Assembly (NCBI RefSeq): GCF_001304695.1
Contig: NZ_JFAQ01000010.1
Location: 1 to 57,865 of the forward strand
Length of the DNA: 57,865 bases
Reading direction: 5' to 3'
DNA from: Xanthomonas axonopodis
Lineage (GTDB): Bacteria; Pseudomonadota; Gammaproteobacteria; Xanthomonadales; Xanthomonadaceae
This document shows, in pieces, positions 43,669-53,208 of this stretch (position 1 is the first letter of the stretch; every line of letters starts with the position of its first letter). The notes under the pieces were generated by a model that searched no databases, was not told the origin of the DNA, and saw only the letters and a program-made list of their open reading frames with translations. A program made the position numbers and the translations under genes.

Positions 43669-44010
43669 TTACTTCTTGGCTTTTTCTGCGGTGTCCTTAG
43701 CAGCCTTGGCGGTGTCTTCAGCCGTCTTGGCAGCGTCGGCAGCCTGGTCAGCAGCAGCATCGGTCGCGGCGCCGGAAGCAGCCTGGGCAGCGTCAGCAGC
43801 GGTGTCGGCCGAAGCAGCAGCGGTGTTGGCAGCAGCCTGAGCGGCGTCAGCCGACTGCGAGCCCGAGGCAGCAGCCTGGTCGGCAGCGGTCTGAGCGTCG
43901 GTAGCAGCTTCGTTAGCCGAAGCAGCAGCATCCTGAGCCTGTTCCGGCTTCGTGCAAGCGGTCAGGGCCAGGCCCAGAGCCATTGCGATCAGCAGCTTGT
44001 TGATGGTCAT
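43669..44010 (-). CDS. Small Ala-rich lipoprotein (second copy type)
   Basis: This 113-aa lipoprotein has signal MTINKLLIAMALGLALTAC and Cys19. The mature chain is about half Ala with Asp, Thr, Gln and Lys in repeating units (AADQAAASGSQSADAAQAA, AEDTAKAAKDTAEKAKK). It is acidic at first and ends Lys-rich, which could contact the cell wall. GAGG lies nine bases before the ATG. It is followed by a strong terminator. Similar in build to 43113-43439 but not a close copy. Function is unknown; such proteins are abundant in xanthomonad envelopes. Confidence 0.8.
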   Translation of the reverse strand: MTINKLLIAMALGLALTACTKPEQAQDAAASANEAATDAQTAADQAAASGSQSADAAQAAANTAAASADTAADAAQAASGAATDAAADQAADAAKTAEDTAKAAKDTAEKAKK

Positions 44011-44132
44011 TGTTTCAATCCTCGTCGTTAGATTAGGCAACGCGCTATTGCGCGCCCCCGACATGATGACGGCCACAAGACGAGTGTCAAGCGCACGCGC
44101 ATTCAGTTTTGAAAAGTCGCCGTTAAAGACAA

Positions 44133-45308
44133 TTAAATCAATTCGATAGCAATGGCAGTCGCTTCGCCGCCGCCGATGCACAGCGTTGCGATTCCGCGCT
44201 TGCCTCCGCGGCTGCGCAACGCGTTCACCAACGTCACCACCAAGCGCGCACCAGATGCACCGATGGGATGACCCAATGCGCAGGCGCCGCCATGCACATT
44301 GACCTTCTCGTGCGCGATGCCGAGTTGCTTGATCGGTACCATCGCCACGACGGCGAAGGCCTCGTTGATTTCGAACAGATCCACATCGTCCAAGTGCCAG
44401 CCGAGCTTGCCGACCAGCGACTGGATCGCAGCGACCGGTGCGGTGGTGAACCACTCCGGTTCCTGAGAGTGGGTGACATGGCCGACGATGCGCGCCAGCG
44501 GCGTCACACCGCGGCGCTGCGCATCGTCCGCGCTCATCAGCACGGTGATTGCCGCGCCATCGGAAATACTCGAGGAACTGGCCGCGGTCACGCTGCCGTC
44601 CTTCTTGAAGGCCGGCTTCAAGGTCGGAATCTTGGCCACGTCCGATTTTCCCGGTTGCTCATCGCGATCGACGACGACTTCGCCCTTGCGCGTTGCCACC
44701 GTCACCGGAACGATTTCGTCGACAAACGCGCCGCTGCGCTGCGCCGCCTGGGCGCGTTCCACCGAGGCGATGGCGAATGCATCCTGGTCGGCGCGGGTGA
44801 AGCCGAACTTCTCCGCAGTGGCTTCGCCGAACACGCCCATGGCCTGGCCGTCATACGGATTGGTCAGGCCGTCCCAGGCCATGTGATCGACCGCCTGGAA
44901 ATTGCCGTAGCGGTTGCCGGTGCGCGAGTTGGGCAGCAGATGCGGGGCATTGCTCATCGACTCCATGCCGCCGGCCACCACGATGCTGGCCGAGCCGGCC
45001 TTGATCAGGTCGTGTCCCAACATGATCGCCTTCATGCCCGAGCCGCACACCTTGTTGATGGTGGTGGCGCCGGTCGAGGTAGGAATGCCTGCGGCAATCG
45101 CGGCCTGACGTGCAGGTGCCTGGCCGAGATTGGCCGGCAGCACGCAGCCGACGATGACTTCGGACACATCGGCAGGCGCGATGCCCGATTGCGCGAGCGC
45201 GCCCTGGATGGCAGCCGCGGCGAGCGTGGGTGCCGGCACCGCATTGAATTGGCCGAGGAACGAGCCGATGGCAGTACGTTTGGCAGCAACGATGACGATG
45301 TCGGACAT
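44133..45308 (-). CDS. Acetyl-CoA C-acetyltransferase (thiolase II)
   Basis: Thiolase of 391 aa that condenses or cleaves acetoacetyl-CoA. The acyl-accepting Cys88 is in INKVCGSGMKAI, His is in NVHGGACALGHPIGASG, and the second Cys is in TLCIGGGEATA. The signature NEAFAVVAM is present. The AtoB/PhbA-type length suggests biosynthetic or ketone-body function. No phb genes are adjacent. One oddity is the sequence AASSSSISDGAA, where most relatives carry NAS(S/G)-x-NDGAA. Start ATG at 45308. Confidence 0.93.
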   Translation of the reverse strand: MSDIVIVAAKRTAIGSFLGQFNAVPAPTLAAAAIQGALAQSGIAPADVSEVIVGCVLPANLGQAPARQAAIAAGIPTSTGATTINKVCGSGMKAIMLGHDLIKAGSASIVVAGGMESMSNAPHLLPNSRTGNRYGNFQAVDHMAWDGLTNPYDGQAMGVFGEATAEKFGFTRADQDAFAIASVERAQAAQRSGAFVDEIVPVTVATRKGEVVVDRDEQPGKSDVAKIPTLKPAFKKDGSVTAASSSSISDGAAITVLMSADDAQRRGVTPLARIVGHVTHSQEPEWFTTAPVAAIQSLVGKLGWHLDDVDLFEINEAFAVVAMVPIKQLGIAHEKVNVHGGACALGHPIGASGARLVVTLVNALRSRGGKRGIATLCIGGGEATAIAIELI

Positions 45309-45461
45309 GAGCGGATACCGTTTAAAGTGAAACGATTATCTGCCTCAAGGCGGCGCCGCGCCAGCACGCGCCCCACGCGCACGCTTTCCGATTAAAGTAA
45401 GCAAAGCGTTATTCGGGCCCGATCGGGCCCCATCCATGGAATGGGTTCGGGGAGAACACCA

Positions 45462-48290
45462 ATGAAGAAGCAAGACGTCGCCAGGACTGTACTGGCCTCG
45501 GCGCTGGCCGTTGCGTTGACCGCATGCGGCGGTGGCGGGGGCGGTATCCGTCCAAGTACCCCAGCCGCACCGCCGGTGACCTCGCCACCGCCGCCTCCGC
45601 CGCCAACATCACCGCCACCGGTGACGACGCCCACGACGCCGGAGCCGGCGATCGATGCGCATCTGGCGCTGACCAACGCGCGCGCAGCGCAGGCGCTCGG
45701 CTTTACGGGTGCGGGGTACCGCATCGGTGTCATGGATACCGGCATCAATGCCAATCATCCGGCGTTGCAGGGGCGCGTCAGCGACAGCTTCATTTATGTG
45801 GATCCCCGCACCAACAACACCGCGGTGGGCGATGTGGTCGGGCACGGGACCGTGGTGGCTGAGCTGGCGGCCGGGCGCGCGGTCGGCCAATGGCCCGGCG
45901 GCATCGCGCCGGGTGCGGGCCTGGTGTCTGCACGCATCATCAGCGACCGTGCGCCGGTGGACGACGGCAGCGGCGACGGCAACGAGGTCGATGGACCGCT
46001 TGGTCTGGGGCCGGTGCACGCCGATCTGATCAGTGCCGGTGTGCGCATCATGAACAATTCGTGGGGCGGCCTGTATTGGAACGACCCGACGGTGACCAAT
46101 CAGATTGCGCAGGAATACCGCCCCTTCATCCTCAGTAACGATGGGCTGGTGGTGTTCGCCTCGGGCAATGAATCGCGCTCTCTGCCTTCCGATACTGCGG
46201 CACTGCCCAGTCAACCAGGGCCGAACGGAACGCTGCCGGCGGCCGATCTGGAACGCGGTTGGTTGGTGGTCGCCGCGCTGGATACCGCCAACCCGACGCA
46301 ACTGGCGTCGTACTCCAACGCCTGTGGTGTGGCGATGCGCTATTGCCTGGTCGCGCCGGGCACTTCGTTGTTTATCGACCCGGACGCCACCGCCGGCAAC
46401 ATCCGTTATTTCTACGGCAGCGGTACCTCGTTTGCAGCGCCGCTGGTCTCCGGTGCGGCCGCGTTGGTGTGGCAGGCATTTCCGTATTTCAACAACGATC
46501 TGGTGCGCCAGACCTTGCTGGGAACCGCCACCGACTTGGGGGCTGCGGGCGTTGACCCGGTCTTCGGCTACGGCCTGCTCAACGTCGGCAAGGCGGTGTT
46601 GGGGCCGGCACGCTTCGATTGGGGCACGGTGGATGTCGATGTCACGACCTTGCGTTCGACCTGGGCCAACGACATCAGTGGCACCGGCGGCCTGACCAAG
46701 CGCGGCACCGGCACCTTGGCATTGATCAGCACGGCCAATACCTTCACCGGCGACACTCAAGTACTCGGCGGCACCTTGCAAACGGCCAGCTTGCAGAGTG
46801 CGCGCGTGAGCATCGCCAACGGCGCGCGCCTGGTCGGCGCGGGCAACATCGGTGGTCAGGTCGACAACGCCGGGACTTTGCAGGTCAACGGCGCGACCGC
46901 GTCCATTGCCGGCAACTACAGCCAGGCCAGCAATGGTCGCCTGGCAGTGAATGTGGGTGACCGTTTGAATGTCGCGGGTACGGCGACAATCGCAGGCGAC
47001 CTGCAATTGATCGGTCGGCGCGACTACGTTGTCAACAACACCACCTACGCGGTGTTGCGGGCGACCAATGGTTTGCAAGGCACATTCGATACGCTGAGCA
47101 GCGGACCGGCGGTGACCTTTCTTAGCGCCACCCGCAGCTACGACGCCAACACCGCGTATGTGTCGCTGCAGCGCATGGATGTCACCGCGGTCGCTGCGTC
47201 GTTGGGCGCGATCGGCACCGCCTCGATGGATTCGGCCATTCGCGTCGAGCAGGCGTTCCAGCAGGTCGATGCACAGCAGTTCCAGGGCAATGGCGCACTC
47301 AGCGGCGGCTTCATTCGCGCTGCAGCTGCCTTGCAAAAATCGCCAACCGCCAAGGCCGCCGCCGATTCGCTGCGCAGCCTGTCCGGCCGTGCGCATGCCG
47401 ACTCTGCGGCGATGACCTTCGACACCATCGATCTGGGTCGCCGCGCACTGGCAGCGCATTTCGATGGCCTGTCGCAAAAGCCGCGTCTGTCGGGCAACTG
47501 GCAACGGGCACTTGGCGGGCCGGGCGAGGGCGGTGCAACCACCTCGGGCTTTGCCACCTCCGGCTGGATGATGGGCAACGATCTGCGTCTGGCTTCCGGT
47601 GCGGTCACCGGTTTTGCGTTCGGCGAAACGCGCTCCAGCAGCCTGGGCGACCTGGATGGGGCACGCGGGCGCGATCGGCAGGTGCAGGCGCAGCTGTATT
47701 GGGGCACGACATTGGGCGCTGCGTACACGTTGGGCCAAGTGGGTTTTGGCAACGTCGATCGCCAGATCGAGCGCACTCTGCAGCTGGGCGAAGACCGCAG
47801 CAGCGCCTTCAGCGACTACAGCGGCAGTTACCTGAGCAGCAATCTGGAAACCGGGTACCGCCTGGGCGGTGTGCATGCAAGCCTGACGCCGTATATGGGC
47901 CTGGATTACGTGCGTTTGCGCAGCGATGGCTTCCGCGAAAGTTGCGGCGATGGTTTCGGCTTGCGCGCCAACGCGAGTACCTCATCGCGCACGCAGGCGC
48001 TTGCCGGCGTGCGCTCGGCGTATCGCTGGCGCGGTATCCAGCTGGGCGGCTATGCGGAATGGCAGCAGGCGCTGAGCAGCGACGGCTTGACGCTGGATGC
48101 CAGCTTCGTGGGGGTGGATGCGTGGGCACCGCTGCGTGGCATGCAGCCGGCACGCTCGGGTGGTCTGTTCGGCATCACCGCTGCTGCGCCGGTTGGCCCG
48201 CAGAGCCAGCTGCGTTTCGGTTACGACCAGCGGGTGGGCGAGCGCGGTGACGACCGCGCGCTGAGCCTGAAGTACAGCGCCGGTTTCTGA
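45462..48290 (+). CDS. Subtilisin-like autotransporter serine protease, lipobox-bearing
   Basis: Type Va autotransporter of 942 aa. The signal ends LALTACGG-like (ALTAC, Cys22), followed by a Gly run and a Pro-rich linker (about 40-60). The S8 peptidase triad is Asp92 (VMDTGIN), His128 (GHGTVV) and Ser323 (YGSGTSFAAP). A beta-helical passenger stem covers about 400-600 (KRGTGTLALISTANTFTGDT; autotransporter-associated repeat). A C-terminal beta-barrel (about 690-942) ends LSLKYSAGF, with the terminal Phe usual for outer-membrane barrels. Start ATG at 45462 follows GGGGAGAAC. Possible secreted virulence protease. Confidence 0.93.
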   Translation: MKKQDVARTVLASALAVALTACGGGGGGIRPSTPAAPPVTSPPPPPPPTSPPPVTTPTTPEPAIDAHLALTNARAAQALGFTGAGYRIGVMDTGINANHPALQGRVSDSFIYVDPRTNNTAVGDVVGHGTVVAELAAGRAVGQWPGGIAPGAGLVSARIISDRAPVDDGSGDGNEVDGPLGLGPVHADLISAGVRIMNNSWGGLYWNDPTVTNQIAQEYRPFILSNDGLVVFASGNESRSLPSDTAALPSQPGPNGTLPAADLERGWLVVAALDTANPTQLASYSNACGVAMRYCLVAPGTSLFIDPDATAGNIRYFYGSGTSFAAPLVSGAAALVWQAFPYFNNDLVRQTLLGTATDLGAAGVDPVFGYGLLNVGKAVLGPARFDWGTVDVDVTTLRSTWANDISGTGGLTKRGTGTLALISTANTFTGDTQVLGGTLQTASLQSARVSIANGARLVGAGNIGGQVDNAGTLQVNGATASIAGNYSQASNGRLAVNVGDRLNVAGTATIAGDLQLIGRRDYVVNNTTYAVLRATNGLQGTFDTLSSGPAVTFLSATRSYDANTAYVSLQRMDVTAVAASLGAIGTASMDSAIRVEQAFQQVDAQQFQGNGALSGGFIRAAAALQKSPTAKAAADSLRSLSGRAHADSAAMTFDTIDLGRRALAAHFDGLSQKPRLSGNWQRALGGPGEGGATTSGFATSGWMMGNDLRLASGAVTGFAFGETRSSSLGDLDGARGRDRQVQAQLYWGTTLGAAYTLGQVGFGNVDRQIERTLQLGEDRSSAFSDYSGSYLSSNLETGYRLGGVHASLTPYMGLDYVRLRSDGFRESCGDGFGLRANASTSSRTQALAGVRSAYRWRGIQLGGYAEWQQALSSDGLTLDASFVGVDAWAPLRGMQPARSGGLFGITAAAPVGPQSQLRFGYDQRVGERGDDRALSLKYSAGF

Positions 48291-48387
48291 TCGGCGTGCA
48301 TGACGCCCGGGCGCAATGCCCAGGCGTGGCGTTTCAGCGGCAATCACGTACTGCGCTGATCGTTACGCCCAATCTATCTGTTTCCAG

Positions 48388-49488
48388 TTACTCGCCGCGT
48401 AGTTTGTGCAGGAAGCGCGGCGCAGTACGGCCCAGCGGCAGTTTGAGCTTGCTGATGGACTCGATGCGCGCTTCGGCAATCCGATCGGCCGCCTGCTGCG
48501 GCGAAACGTTCAACTGCGTGGACAGGTCGAAGACCTTTTCCAGGTTGTGATAGATGCTGCGGATCAACCGCATCGCACGTTCGCGGTTGTAGCCGTCGAT
48601 CTCCAGCGACACATTCATCACCCCGCCCGCATTCACCACGTAATCGGGCGCATACAAAATGCCGCGCCGATGCAGCTCTTCGCCAATGGCGGCGCTGGCC
48701 AGCTGGTTATTGGCCGTGCCACAGATGATCTTGGCCTTGAGTTGCGGCAGCGTGTCTTCGTTGATGGCACCTTCCAGCGCGCACGGGGCGAACACGTCGG
48801 CCGACACCTGATGGATTTCATCCGGGCGCACCGCTTCTGCGCCGTATTCGGCTACCGCGCGGTCCACCAGTGCCTGATTCAGGTCGGCCACATAGAGTTT
48901 CGCGCCGCGTTCCTTGAGCAGCTTCACCAGCTCCATGCCGATATGGCCCAGCCCCTGGATCGCGATGCTTGCCTTGCCGACTTCTTCGTGGCCGAGCTTG
49001 CGGTTGAGCGAGGCCATCAGCGCCTGCAGCGCGCCATACGCAGTGAACGGGGCAGGGTCGCCGGAGCCGCGATGCACCTGATGCACGCCGGTGACGTACT
49101 CGCTTTCCAGGTAGATCTGCTCCATGTCGTTGACGTCCGTGCCGACGTCCTCGGAGGTGATGTAGCGCCCGCCGAGGGTGTCGACGAACCGGCCGAAGGC
49201 GCGGAACAGCGCTTCGGTCTTGTCGGTCCTGGGGTCGCCGATGATGACCGCCTTGCCGCCGCCGACGTTCAGGCCGGCCAGAGCGTTCTTGTAGGTCATG
49301 GTGCGGCTCAGCCGCAGCGCATCGTTGAGTGCCGCCTCGCTAGTGGCATAGGGGCGCATCCGCACGCCACCCAACGCTGGCCCAAGACGCGTGCTGTGCA
49401 GGGCGATGATCGCCTTGAGTCCGGCGTCGCGGTTGTGACAGAAAATCACCTGCTCATGGCCGGTGGTATCGAGGGTTTCGAAAAGCAT
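48388..49488 (-). CDS. Leu/Val/Phe-type amino acid dehydrogenase
   Basis: NAD-dependent Glu/Leu/Phe/Val dehydrogenase, 366 aa, deaminating branched-chain amino acids to 2-oxo acids. The catalytic segment is NVGGGKAVIIGDP with the Lys, and the Rossmann part is IAIQGLGHIGMELVKLL; GALGGVRMRPY-like residues bind substrate. Start ATG at 49488 is preceded by GGAG. Its product would feed the branched-chain pathway completed by the mms operon in this window. Specificity is inferred; leucine dehydrogenase is most likely. Confidence 0.9.
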   Translation of the reverse strand: MLFETLDTTGHEQVIFCHNRDAGLKAIIALHSTRLGPALGGVRMRPYATSEAALNDALRLSRTMTYKNALAGLNVGGGKAVIIGDPRTDKTEALFRAFGRFVDTLGGRYITSEDVGTDVNDMEQIYLESEYVTGVHQVHRGSGDPAPFTAYGALQALMASLNRKLGHEEVGKASIAIQGLGHIGMELVKLLKERGAKLYVADLNQALVDRAVAEYGAEAVRPDEIHQVSADVFAPCALEGAINEDTLPQLKAKIICGTANNQLASAAIGEELHRRGILYAPDYVVNAGGVMNVSLEIDGYNRERAMRLIRSIYHNLEKVFDLSTQLNVSPQQAADRIAEARIESISKLKLPLGRTAPRFLHKLRGE

Positions 49489-49644
49489 CGAAGGCTCCGC
49501 GGGGCTGCGTGATGTGCCTTCCCTGAAGCCGGGCATGCACCCGTGCAGTGGGAAACAAAAAACGCGACGTTTGCAGATCCTGTCCGATCACGTCGCGCTG
49601 CAACATTTTAAACCACGTCGGCAGGGGGGTGTGTATGAATCTGT

Positions 49645-50913
49645 TCACCAATGACGATAGCGTTGCTGGCGGAACCATAGCGTCCCCAACCACTTGCTGC
49701 CTGCCGCGACCGGCAGGCCGGCGTCCAGCGAATCGGCGTCCGGGCGGCCATCGGCATGCAGGTTGTCGAAGCAGACCAATGTGCCGGAACGTGGCCGCAC
49801 GCGAACGCCGGTGACCGGAAATTCGGTGTCGCCACCGGCGCCGACGTCGTTGAGATAGACGTAGACGGTGCGCTGGCGGTTGCCGGCGGTGGGACAGTCG
49901 GCGGCGATCGTTCCGGGCGGCAGGTAGTCGCGGTGCGCGCGGTACTGCTCGCCCGGCGCGTAGCACAGCACCGAGAGCGGTTCTGCGTGGGCGAGCGGGA
50001 GCTGCGCGCAGGCCGCCAGCCGCGCCTGTGCGGCACGCGCGGCGAAGTCCTCGATGATGATGGGGTCCAAGGTCGCACCGCGGCTGGTGCGGACCGGCGC
50101 GCGCTGGGTGCTGGCATCGTTAGGATCGATCACCTTCGAGGCACGCAGATGCGGTCGCGCCAGCAGTATGAGCAGGCGGCATTCGTCGGCTGACAGGACT
50201 GCGGCATATTCTTCGATGCGTGGGGCCAAGTGGCGTCGCACCGGGCCGAAACGCGGCGCGAATGCGATGCGGTGATCGGCGGTGTCGTCTGCGGGGTCTG
50301 GTGGCGCGATGTCCACCGCCGTTAGCGCGGTCATGCCCAGGGGCTGCAACTGCTGCAAGAGCTGTGCAGCGGCATCGGGCTGTGGCGGCACGCCTTCGCC
50401 ACGCAGCAGGCGCTCGGCCAACAGGACCGCCGACACGGCGTCGCCGCCTGCCGCCGCGCGTTCCAGCAAGGCGACGCACTGCCGTTGCCGCTCCGGATGC
50501 GCCACACGCCCGTGCTGGATGGCGATGGCCCGTAGCGCTGGCGGGTAGTCGGCAGCGGCTGCCGACTGCAGTCGATCCTGTGCAGTGCCGGCCAGGGCCA
50601 GCGGCTGCTCTCCCACAGCCAGGGTCGCCAGCAAATAGCGTGCCGCCGCCGCGCCCTGCCGCTCGGCCAGCTCCCAGTAGGCACGCGCCTGACCGGCGTC
50701 TACCTCGCAACCGATGCCATAGGCACGCATGCGCCCGGCTTCCACCTGCGCCAGCGCATCGCCGGCGGCCGCGCTGCGCGAATACCAGAGGAGCGCTTGT
50801 TCCGGTTGGCCGGTACGCACCAGCGCCTGGGCCAGCGCGTTGATCGCGCCGGGTTGCTGGCGTTGCGCGGCGCGGGTGAGTTCTGCAAGGAGAGGAGGGC
50901 TGCATGCGCGCAT
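49645..50913 (-). CDS. Sel1-like repeat / prolyl 4-hydroxylase-like 2OG-Fe(II) oxygenase
   Basis: This 422-aa two-part protein begins with helical Sel1/TPR repeats (about 15-190; ALLWYSRSAAAGDALAQVEA, LLERAAAGGDAVSAVLLAE). A P4H-type dioxygenase follows (about 225-420). Iron ligands appear as H-x-D in YRAHRDYLP and a distal His in CFDNLHADG; the 2-oxoglutarate Lys is probably in AGSKWLGTLWF. It may hydroxylate a protein substrate. ATG at 50913 has AGGAGAGG-like context on the opposite strand only, so the start is less certain. Confidence 0.85.
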   Translation of the reverse strand: MRACSPPLLAELTRAAQRQQPGAINALAQALVRTGQPEQALLWYSRSAAAGDALAQVEAGRMRAYGIGCEVDAGQARAYWELAERQGAAAARYLLATLAVGEQPLALAGTAQDRLQSAAAADYPPALRAIAIQHGRVAHPERQRQCVALLERAAAGGDAVSAVLLAERLLRGEGVPPQPDAAAQLLQQLQPLGMTALTAVDIAPPDPADDTADHRIAFAPRFGPVRRHLAPRIEEYAAVLSADECRLLILLARPHLRASKVIDPNDASTQRAPVRTSRGATLDPIIIEDFAARAAQARLAACAQLPLAHAEPLSVLCYAPGEQYRAHRDYLPPGTIAADCPTAGNRQRTVYVYLNDVGAGGDTEFPVTGVRVRPRSGTLVCFDNLHADGRPDADSLDAGLPVAAGSKWLGTLWFRQQRYRHW

Positions 50914-51091
50914 CCTAAAATAGCCAACACCGCGTAGCGAGCGGTCGTCAGGCGGAGGTTGGCGGCGCGCCCGGACCTGCACTGTACGAGGGGGAGCTGC
51001 CGATTCCGAGCACCGGCAGCGTGCGCGCCCACCTGGCGGTAAGCGCAGTGGCTCGGTCAGCTGCGCAAAGCCTTGCACGCGTCCTGCACGA

Positions 51092-51592
51092 TCAGCGATC
51101 GGCAGCCAGTGCTAAGTGCGTCAGGTACAGACGCAGATCGAATTCCAGCTGGTGATAGTCCGGGGTCATGTGGTTGCAGAGCTGGTAGAAGGCCTTGTTG
51201 TGATCGGCCTCCTTCAGGTGCGCCAGTTCGTGCGCCACGATCATCTGCAAGAACGGTTCCGGCGCGTCGCGAAACACCGATGCGATGCGGATCTCGCGGC
51301 TGGCCTTCAGGCGGCCACCGTGCACGCGGGAGATCGCCGTATGCGTGCCCAGGGCGTGCTTCACCACTTGCAGGTGATTGTCGTACATCGCCTTGTGCAG
51401 CGTCGGCGATGAGCGCATGTAGCGCTCCTTCATCGCCTGGACGTACTCATAGAGATGGCGATCGGTGCGAATCGCGTGCCGGTCCGGGTAACGTTGCGCC
51501 AGCACGGTGGCGAGCTTGTCCTGCGCGATCAGTTCGCATACCTGATCCAGGACGGCGGGCGGATAACCGGTGAGGTAGCGAAGAGTGTCCAT
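51092..51592 (-). CDS. YgjP-like zinc metallopeptidase
   Basis: Protein of 166 aa in the YgjP/WLM metal-dependent hydrolase family. The zinc motif HELAHLKEADHNKAF (HExxH plus a third His) sits near residue 130, and the N-terminal MDTLRYLTGYPPAVLDQV is shared with relatives. No signal peptide is seen. Start ATG at 51592 was chosen over an upstream frame to 51676. The biological substrate is unknown. Confidence 0.86.
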   Translation of the reverse strand: MDTLRYLTGYPPAVLDQVCELIAQDKLATVLAQRYPDRHAIRTDRHLYEYVQAMKERYMRSSPTLHKAMYDNHLQVVKHALGTHTAISRVHGGRLKASREIRIASVFRDAPEPFLQMIVAHELAHLKEADHNKAFYQLCNHMTPDYHQLEFDLRLYLTHLALAADR

Positions 51593-51999
51593 GGCGATCG
51601 GTCGCGGGCAAGCACGCATGATCGCCGATGCGTCAGCCACTGGCCAATCCACGCGTATACATGGGTGACGACGCACCGGGCGCGCATGAGCGTTGAGGGG
51701 AGACGTGGCAAGCGGGATTTGTTGCGCTCAGTGTGGCTTGCACGATGCCACGCGGACGATGCAGTGCTGCGGCGTGGACGGGCGGCCCCGCGCGCAGCTG
51801 TCATGATCTCTCCAGGAGCGCGCGCGGTTGCGTGGACACCGCGCTTGCTCTCTGAATGCAAGGCGTGTATTGCAGCCTGTGTCAGGCGTATTCACGAGTG
51901 CGGCACATTCGGATCGGTAGCGTGCGGTGCATGTTTTGTGGCGCTGCGCCGCAAGCACACGATCGAACAACGGCATGGTGCCGATGAGGAGACAACATC
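51593..51999. other. Intergenic region, no supported gene
   Basis: These 407 bp between the divergent YgjP-like and DUF1328 genes contain only chance open frames. They must hold both promoters, but no clear promoter motif is recognised. Confidence 0.4.
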
Positions 52000-52173
52000 A
52001 TGATCAAGTGGGCCATCATCTTCGCAATTATCGGCTTGATCGCCGGTGCGCTGGGATTCGGCGGCATGGCCGGCGCGGCGATGGGTATCGCCAAGTTCCT
52101 GTTCTGGGCGGGCATCATCATTGCCATCGTGCTGTTCGTGCTGGGCATGACGATCGCCAAGAAAGTAACCTGA
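52000..52173 (+). CDS. DUF1328 small membrane protein (UPF0391)
   Basis: This 57-aa protein is almost wholly hydrophobic with two transmembrane helices ([19 protein letters not shown] and [18 protein letters not shown]) and a Lys-rich end. It matches the stress-associated DUF1328/UPF0391 group. GAGGAGAC directly precedes the ATG. It is followed by an intrinsic terminator and is monocistronic. It was located by direct reading because it is short. Confidence 0.92.
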   Translation: MIKWAIIFAIIGLIAGALGFGGMAGAAMGIAKFLFWAGIIIAIVLFVLGMTIAKKVT

Positions 52174-52230
52174 CGCATGCTGCACAGCCCGGCACGCGCG
52201 TCGCTGCCTGCTGTATTACCTGTGATGCAA

Positions 52231-52259
52231 AGGAGCGGCCAATGGCCGCTCCTTTTTTT
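52231..52259 (+). terminator. Intrinsic terminator after the DUF1328 gene
   Basis: Stem AGGAGCGGCC / GGCCGCTCCT with an AAT loop, then a T run to 52259. Confidence 0.92.
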
Positions 52260-52335
52260 GTTCCGCCCAATCAGCTGGCAAGCATGTCAGCTGTAGACGA
52301 TCTCAAGCGTGGTGCACACGAACCACACGCTTGGC

Positions 52336-52590
52336 TCAGACGCCGGTATCGCTGGCAGTGGTATGCAAGGCGATATTGAGTTGGTCGATGGTCACGATCC
52401 AGTCGGCATCGTCGAGGCGTTCTTCACGCAGTAGCTGGGATTGGGCAGGCGTCCAGAACGGCGCTTCTTCCAGGCGCATATCGCCCGGCAGCGGGGAATG
52501 CGCGGCAATGAAGCTGCGGATGCCGGCTTTGTCGGACGGCAGGCCAAGCTGGGCAAAGAGTTCGGAAAACGGGTGGACGGGCTGTTCCAT
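52336..52590 (-). CDS. DUF2789 family protein
   Basis: An 84-aa protein of the DUF2789 family, shown by HPFSELFAQLGLPSD, EEAPFWTPAQSQLL and DADWIVTIDQLNIAL. It is predicted small, acidic and cytoplasmic. Function is unknown. Start ATG at 52590, with AAGGAAT upstream. It is divergent from the DksA-like gene. Confidence 0.85.
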   Translation of the reverse strand: MEQPVHPFSELFAQLGLPSDKAGIRSFIAAHSPLPGDMRLEEAPFWTPAQSQLLREERLDDADWIVTIDQLNIALHTTASDTGV

Positions 52591-52759
52591 TGCTATTCCT
52601 TGTGGGTGCGGATGACGGAGGCCTGGTCACTCCGCGCGTGGCGGCCGGTGGCGTTGATTTGATGCTAGTTCAACCAGCTTGAGCGTACTGTGCACATGCG
52701 GCTTGGATTTGCCTACGCGAATGACCATATGTGTGTCCAGACCAGCGAGGTGAGCGACC

Positions 52760-53026
52760 ATGGCGACCGGATGGGCGGGTGATGGAGCGGTACAGGACCA
52801 GATCGATGCCACTGTCGACGATGCGATCAAGCGCGCACGGAGTCAGTTGCATCAAGGGCCGAGTCTGACGCACTGCGAAGAGTGCGACGCAACGATTCCC
52901 GAGGCGCGCCGCAAGGCAGTGCCCGGCGTGCACTTGTGCGTGAACTGCCAAGAAGCGCACGACCAGGAGCAGGCTGCGCAAAGCGGCTATAACCGTCGCG
53001 GCAGCAAGGACAGTCAGCTGCGTTGA
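52760..53026 (+). CDS. DksA/TraR-family zinc-finger protein (YbiI-like)
   Basis: An 88-aa protein with the C4 zinc finger HCEECDATIPEARRKAVPG plus CVNCQEAHD, as in short TraR/YbiI proteins. It lacks the long coiled-coil of full DksA, so direct action on RNA polymerase like TraR is possible but unproven. Start ATG at 52760. Confidence 0.88.
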   Translation: MATGWAGDGAVQDQIDATVDDAIKRARSQLHQGPSLTHCEECDATIPEARRKAVPGVHLCVNCQEAHDQEQAAQSGYNRRGSKDSQLR

Positions 53027-53208
53027 GTGGTGGGTGGGTCATGCCCACGATGCAATCGGCGGTCGCGATTGCGGGGCAGGGAACTGCTGTCACACGCGGG
53101 CGCCGCAGTGGAGCTCGCTGCAGTGGTCGACGGTTGCCGCTTGCCGACGTCGCCGTGTTCGGGTCTGCCACTGGCGAACTGGCGCAGCAAAAGGCCTCCG
53201 CCTTGCGC

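Noticed and set aside
45609-47876. 755-aa open frame opposite the autotransporter
   Set aside because: Low-complexity His/Arg/Gln-rich shadow of a clear subtilisin autotransporter.
48302-48326. Hairpin after the autotransporter (ACGCCCGGGC / GCCCAGGCGT)
   Set aside because: One mismatch and no T tract follows, so terminator function is not supported.
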